Source: Roseiarcus sp050010035 (GTDB lineage: Bacteria > Pseudomonadota > Alphaproteobacteria > Rhizobiales > Beijerinckiaceae). From it: a stretch of 64,000 nt of DNA. Positions 60,684 to 64,000 of the stretch are shown here, piece after piece. The DNA lies in the NCBI GenBank assembly GCA_050010035.1, contig JBEKLU010000011.1, positions 3,201 through 67,200 on the forward strand, written 5' to 3'. How positions within the stretch are numbered: the first letter of the stretch is position 1; every line of letters begins with the position of its first letter. A model generated the notes under the pieces. It was not told where the DNA came from. It did not search any database and saw only the letters and a list, made by a program, of their open reading frames with translations. Both the position numbers and the translations under genes were made by a program.

Positions 60684-61631
60684 TCAACGCGGCTGCCTCA
60701 GCCGAGGGTTGGACAGAATGGCCAGAACGTCGGCGATCATGTTGAACAGGATGAACGTCGCGGCGAAGATCAAGCCGCAGGCCTGCACGACCGGCACGTC
60801 GTGCTTCGACGTTTCGTCCACCATCAACTGGCCGAGGCCGGGGTAGACGAACACGGTTTCGACGACGACGACGCCGACGATGAGATAGGCGAGGTCCAGC
60901 GCGATCACCGAGATGATCGGGGCGAGCGCGTTCGGCAGGGCATGGCGGATCACGATGCGCGATTTCGTCAGCCCCTTCAAAGTCGCCATTTCGATGTAGG
61001 GGCTCGCCATCACCGCCAGCACCGAGGCGCGCGTCATGCGCATCATGTGCGCGACGATCACCAGCACTAACGTCAGCATCGGCAGGAACGCATAGTAGAG
61101 GCGGTCGAGGAACGACATGTCGGGGGTCACGTCGGCGAGCGAGGGAAACCACCCGAGGTCCACCGCGACGTACTTGATCAGGACGTAGGCGAGGAAGAAT
61201 TCAGGCACGGAAATCGTCATCAGCGTGACGAGATTGATCAGCCTGTCGAACCATCCGCCCTGCCGGATGGCCGCCAGCACGCCAAGGCCGACGGCCAGCG
61301 GCACGGCGACGATCGCCGCGTAGGCGGCCAGGAACATCGTGTTGGCGAAGCGCGGCGCGATCTCCGTCAGCACGTCGCGGCCGTTGGCGAGGGAATGGCC
61401 GAAATCGCCGCGCAGCGCGCCGAACAGCCATTCGGCGAAGCGGACCATCGCCGGCCGGTCGAGGCCCAGTTCCAGGCGCAGCGCCGCCAGGCTCTCCGGC
61501 GTCGCGCTGTTCTGCAGGATCGACGACGCGAGGTCTCCGGGCATCATTTCCGTGCCGGCGAAGATCAGCACTGACGCGCCGAACAGCGTCAGCACGCCCA
61601 AGCCGAATCGCTGGGCCACGAGCTTCAACAC
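60684..61631 (-). CDS. Peptide/nickel-type ABC transporter permease (DppB-like)
   Basis: A 315-residue inner-membrane permease with six helices. The N-terminus LVAQRFGLGVLTLFGASVLI and the segment LFGALRGDFGHSLANGRDVL are DppB hallmarks, and MTRASVLAVMASPYIEMATL followed by KGLTKSRI is the EAA loop. It pairs with the DppC-like protein. Confidence 0.93.
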   Translation of the reverse strand: MLKLVAQRFGLGVLTLFGASVLIFAGTEMMPGDLASSILQNSATPESLAALRLELGLDRPAMVRFAEWLFGALRGDFGHSLANGRDVLTEIAPRFANTMFLAAYAAIVAVPLAVGLGVLAAIRQGGWFDRLINLVTLMTISVPEFFLAYVLIKYVAVDLGWFPSLADVTPDMSFLDRLYYAFLPMLTLVLVIVAHMMRMTRASVLAVMASPYIEMATLKGLTKSRIVIRHALPNALAPIISVIALDLAYLIVGVVVVETVFVYPGLGQLMVDETSKHDVPVVQACGLIFAATFILFNMIADVLAILSNPRLRQPR

Positions 61632-61837
61632 CGCGCCAGTCCTCTCCCTTTGGCCGCGCTCGCTCGGATACGCCTCGCTCGCTGTGATCGCGGTTCTTCG
61701 ATAAAGTCGTCGCCTCTCGCGTCTCCGTCGAGCCGAAAGTCAAAATTCTGGAGAAACCCGCTCGCCTGCGCTGCGCGGGCGACACGGCCGCCCGATCCGC
61801 GCCCACCCCGGTCGAGAGCGGGCGCGGCGGCGGCCGA

Positions 61838-63427
61838 TTAGGCCTTGAGCCAAGCCTTGTCCAGGATCATGCCGTTGTCCATGTCGAAGCCGCCGTGCGG
61901 CGTGTGGCCTCCGACATTGGTGTTGTGGGCGTCGAGCCAGTCCTTGAAGACGGGAATGATCGCGCCGCCGTCGTCGTGCAGCATCTTCTGCATTTCCCAG
62001 ATATAGGGCTTGCGCTTGGCCTCGTCGGTCTCGCTGCGCGCGTCGGCGAGCAGCTTCTCGAACTTGTCGTTGCTCCAATGCGTTTCGTTCCACGGCGCCC
62101 CACGGCCGAAGGCGACCGACAGCATCTGCGTCGCGGCGGCGCGACCGCCCCAATAGCTCTCGACGAAGGCGCCTTTGAGCCAGACGTTGTCCCAGAAGCC
62201 GTCCGCCGGCTCCTTCTTGAGATCGACCTTGATGCCGCACGCCGCGCAGCTCGCCTGGAACAGCGCGCCTTCGTCGACCGCGCCGTTGTAGGCCGCGTCG
62301 GAGGCCTGCAGCAGGATCTTCGGATCGGCGATTCCCGCCTTCTTGAAGTGGAAGGCGGCGCGCTCGGGATCATGCTTGCGCTGCGGCAGTTCGCTGTTGA
62401 AATAGGGGTCGGTCGGCGGGATCGGGTGATCGTTGCCGAGCGTCCCGTAGCCGCTGAACAGCGCCTTGAGGATCTGCTCGCGATCGGTGGCGTATTTCAG
62501 CGCCAGGCGAATGTCGGGGTTGTCGTAGGGCGGCTTGTCGACTTCCATCGCCATCACCGAATGCCAGCCGCCCGCGGCGCGCACGATCTGGAGCTTGGGC
62601 GACTTGGAGAGGAGCGCCACGGCTTTGTGGTCGACGCGGTTGATGGCGTCGATCTGGCCTGAGATCAGCGCGTTGATGCGCGCAGAGCTGTCGTTGATGA
62701 CCGTGACTTCCGCGGCGTCGAGATGGCCCCGCCCTTCTTTCCAGTACGGGCGGACCTTCTTGAGCGAGATGCGCACGCCGGGATCGAATTTTTCCAGCTC
62801 GAACGCGCCGGTTCCGACTGGCTTGGCCCAGTCTTTGAATTCGTCCGGCACCATCAAGACGTGATAATCGGTCAGGACGTAGGGCATGTCGGCGTCGGGC
62901 GCGCCCAGCGAAATCTGGATCTGGTATTTGTCGAGCTTCTTGACATCGGTGATCGGCTTCATCGAGCCGGCGCCGCCCGACTTGCTGGCGCCGCGGTGCA
63001 GGTTGAGGGAGTAGACGGCGTCGTCGGCGGTGAATTCCTTGCCGTTGGAGAACGTGATGCCTTTGCGGAGGTTGAAAATCCAATCCTTGGCGCCGTTGGT
63101 CGGCTCGAAATTTTCGGCCAACTCCGGTTTCGGCTTGCCGTCCTGGCCCCATTCGATGAGGCCGTTGAAAAGGCCGTGGGCGGTGTCGATCATCACGGAG
63201 TCGTTGTAGGAGGTGATGTCGACGCTGTCGGTCGTGCTGCCGCCGCCCAATCCCAATCGCAGCGTTCCGCCGTTGCGAGGCGTTTCGGCGGCGATCGCGT
63301 CGGCGCTCGCCAGCAGACTCGAAATCACCGCCGTCGAAGCGCCGAGCGCGGCGGCGCGACCCATGAATTCACGGCGCGAAATTCCGCCGGCCTGCAGTTT
63401 CGACTGCCAATAATCCAGCTCGCTCAT
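61838..63427 (-). CDS. Periplasmic peptide/nickel-type ABC substrate-binding protein (DppA-like)
   Basis: A 529-residue extracellular solute-binding protein family 5 member. A twin-arginine signal (GISRREFMGRAAALGASTAV) suggests export by Tat. Family segments are GTLRLGLGGGSTTDSVDITS, FNLRKGITFSNGKEFTADDA and PVGTGAFELEKFDPGVRISL. The ATG at 63427 has GGGGAGGG 8 bp upstream. It is the first gene of the transporter operon. Ligand unknown; peptides, opines or other amines are all possible. Confidence 0.93.
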   Translation of the reverse strand: MSELDYWQSKLQAGGISRREFMGRAAALGASTAVISSLLASADAIAAETPRNGGTLRLGLGGGSTTDSVDITSYNDSVMIDTAHGLFNGLIEWGQDGKPKPELAENFEPTNGAKDWIFNLRKGITFSNGKEFTADDAVYSLNLHRGASKSGGAGSMKPITDVKKLDKYQIQISLGAPDADMPYVLTDYHVLMVPDEFKDWAKPVGTGAFELEKFDPGVRISLKKVRPYWKEGRGHLDAAEVTVINDSSARINALISGQIDAINRVDHKAVALLSKSPKLQIVRAAGGWHSVMAMEVDKPPYDNPDIRLALKYATDREQILKALFSGYGTLGNDHPIPPTDPYFNSELPQRKHDPERAAFHFKKAGIADPKILLQASDAAYNGAVDEGALFQASCAACGIKVDLKKEPADGFWDNVWLKGAFVESYWGGRAAATQMLSVAFGRGAPWNETHWSNDKFEKLLADARSETDEAKRKPYIWEMQKMLHDDGGAIIPVFKDWLDAHNTNVGGHTPHGGFDMDNGMILDKAWLKA

Positions 63428-63879
63428 CGCCCATACCCTCCCCGATACACCCTGCGCCTGGCACTCCGCCGGCCGACGCCACCGCGCGGCGTCAGGCGCG
63501 CCAAACGCTTGGAACGGCATCTTCCGATTAGTAGGATCGAGATGTCAATCGCCAAACCGCGCGCGGTCGTTTGCTCACCGGCGGATTCGAGCCGCTTGCG
63601 CTTCGGCGGCGCCGACCCAGGAATCGCCTGGAAATCCAGGCTGTTCCGCGCATCGCGGGGTCGAGCTCGCCCGCTCGCCCGCCCGTCTCGATCGCCCGCG
63701 CATATCGCGACGGCATGGCGGGGCCGCAATTTCATTGCGATCGCGCGCGCCGATCGGGCCGCGATCGCCCAGAGAACCGGCAGATTCGCGCGCGTTGACT
63801 TGGCCTATTCCGCCGATTAGGGGTTGCGCCCGCAACGTCTCGGTCCTTGTCCAGACGGCAGGAGAGGGTTCTCGTCGCC
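63428..63879. other. Divergent intergenic region before the transporter operon and etfB
   Basis: About 450 bp with no supported gene. On the etfB side TTGACT (63795-63800) and TAGGGG (63818-63823) are 17 bp apart, a weak promoter candidate. On the transporter side a perfect TTGACA reads leftward at 63543-63548 but lacks a good -10 at the right distance. Confidence 0.35.
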
Positions 63880-64000
63880 ATGAAGATTCTCGTGCCCGTG
63901 AAACGGGTGGTCGACTACAACGTGAAGATCCGGATCAAGTCGGACGGGTCCGGCGTCGAGCTGGCCAACGTGAAGATGTCGATGAACCCGTTCGACGAGA
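63880..64000 (+). CDS. etfB: Electron transfer flavoprotein beta subunit (partial, runs off the window)
   Basis: The first 40 codons of EtfB: MKILVPVKRVVDYNVKIRIK is the diagnostic N-terminus of ETF beta subunits, continuing LANVKMSMNPFDE. ETF takes electrons from acyl-CoA dehydrogenases to the quinone pool through ETF-QO. AGGAG lies about 14 bases before the ATG. The rest, and presumably etfA, lie beyond the window. Confidence 0.93.
   Translation, partial: MKILVPVKRVVDYNVKIRIKSDGSGVELANVKMSMNPFDE

Overview
The window is a high-GC chromosomal segment from an alphaproteobacterium, most likely of the order Hyphomicrobiales (Rhizobiales); a Beijerinckiaceae- or Rhodopseudomonas-like lineage is a guess from gene content. 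Supporting signs are the bolA / J-domain / cobS / cobT neighbourhood of aerobic cobalamin synthesis, a DUF1127 gene divergent from a LysR gene, many liv-type ABC transporter genes, a PtsP of the nitrogen PTS, and GTG/TTG starts. About 55 protein genes and one tRNA-Lys(CTT) are supported. Nothing looks like a prophage or an intact insertion sequence.

Layout. 0-6.5 kb: housekeeping genes (YggS-type PLP protein, L28, KDPG aldolase, a Kef-type antiporter, a FUSC-type membrane protein). 6.5-22.4 kb: a large divergent catabolic locus. The leftward operon encodes a crotonase, a feruloyl-CoA-synthase-like ligase, a thiolase, an SDR dehydrogenase, a hotdog thioesterase, a MarR regulator and a periplasmic binding protein. 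The rightward operon encodes an acyl-CoA ligase, a complete LivGHMKF transporter and a second, degenerate AMP-ligase. This looks like uptake, CoA activation and beta-oxidative side-chain shortening of aromatic (phenylpropanoid-like) acids under MarR control. A promoter overlapped by a perfect palindrome is visible in the divergent region.

22.4-34.9 kb: cobT and cobS separated by an oppositely oriented Phd/PIN toxin-antitoxin pair, then J-domain protein, BolA, UDP-glucose dehydrogenase, malate synthase, DUF1127/LysR, pseudouridine synthase, FtsY and YciB. 35.1-40.0 kb: the most striking region, a leftward HiPIP / decaheme cytochrome c / large outer-membrane barrel cluster matching the PioC, PioA and PioB proteins of phototrophic Fe(II) oxidation, but in the order C-A-B instead of A-B-C and with a small secreted protein downstream. 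40-48.6 kb: small membrane proteins, a secreted DUF4412-like protein, HtpG with a candidate heat-shock promoter and a five-codon coupled leader ORF, D-Ala-D-Ala carboxypeptidase, IlvC and tRNA-Lys.

48.7-57.9 kb: a leftward housekeeping series ptsP, prfA, nadD, rsfS, rlmH, envC and two tandem S41 peptidases. 58-63.4 kb: a leftward peptide/nickel-type ABC transporter (binding protein, two permeases, one fused double ATPase). The window ends inside etfB. Three hairpin-rich intergenic repeats lie at 17.6, 20.2 and 34.9 kb, two of them inside the liv operon. All functions are inferred from recognisable motifs and gene order; no database search was possible.
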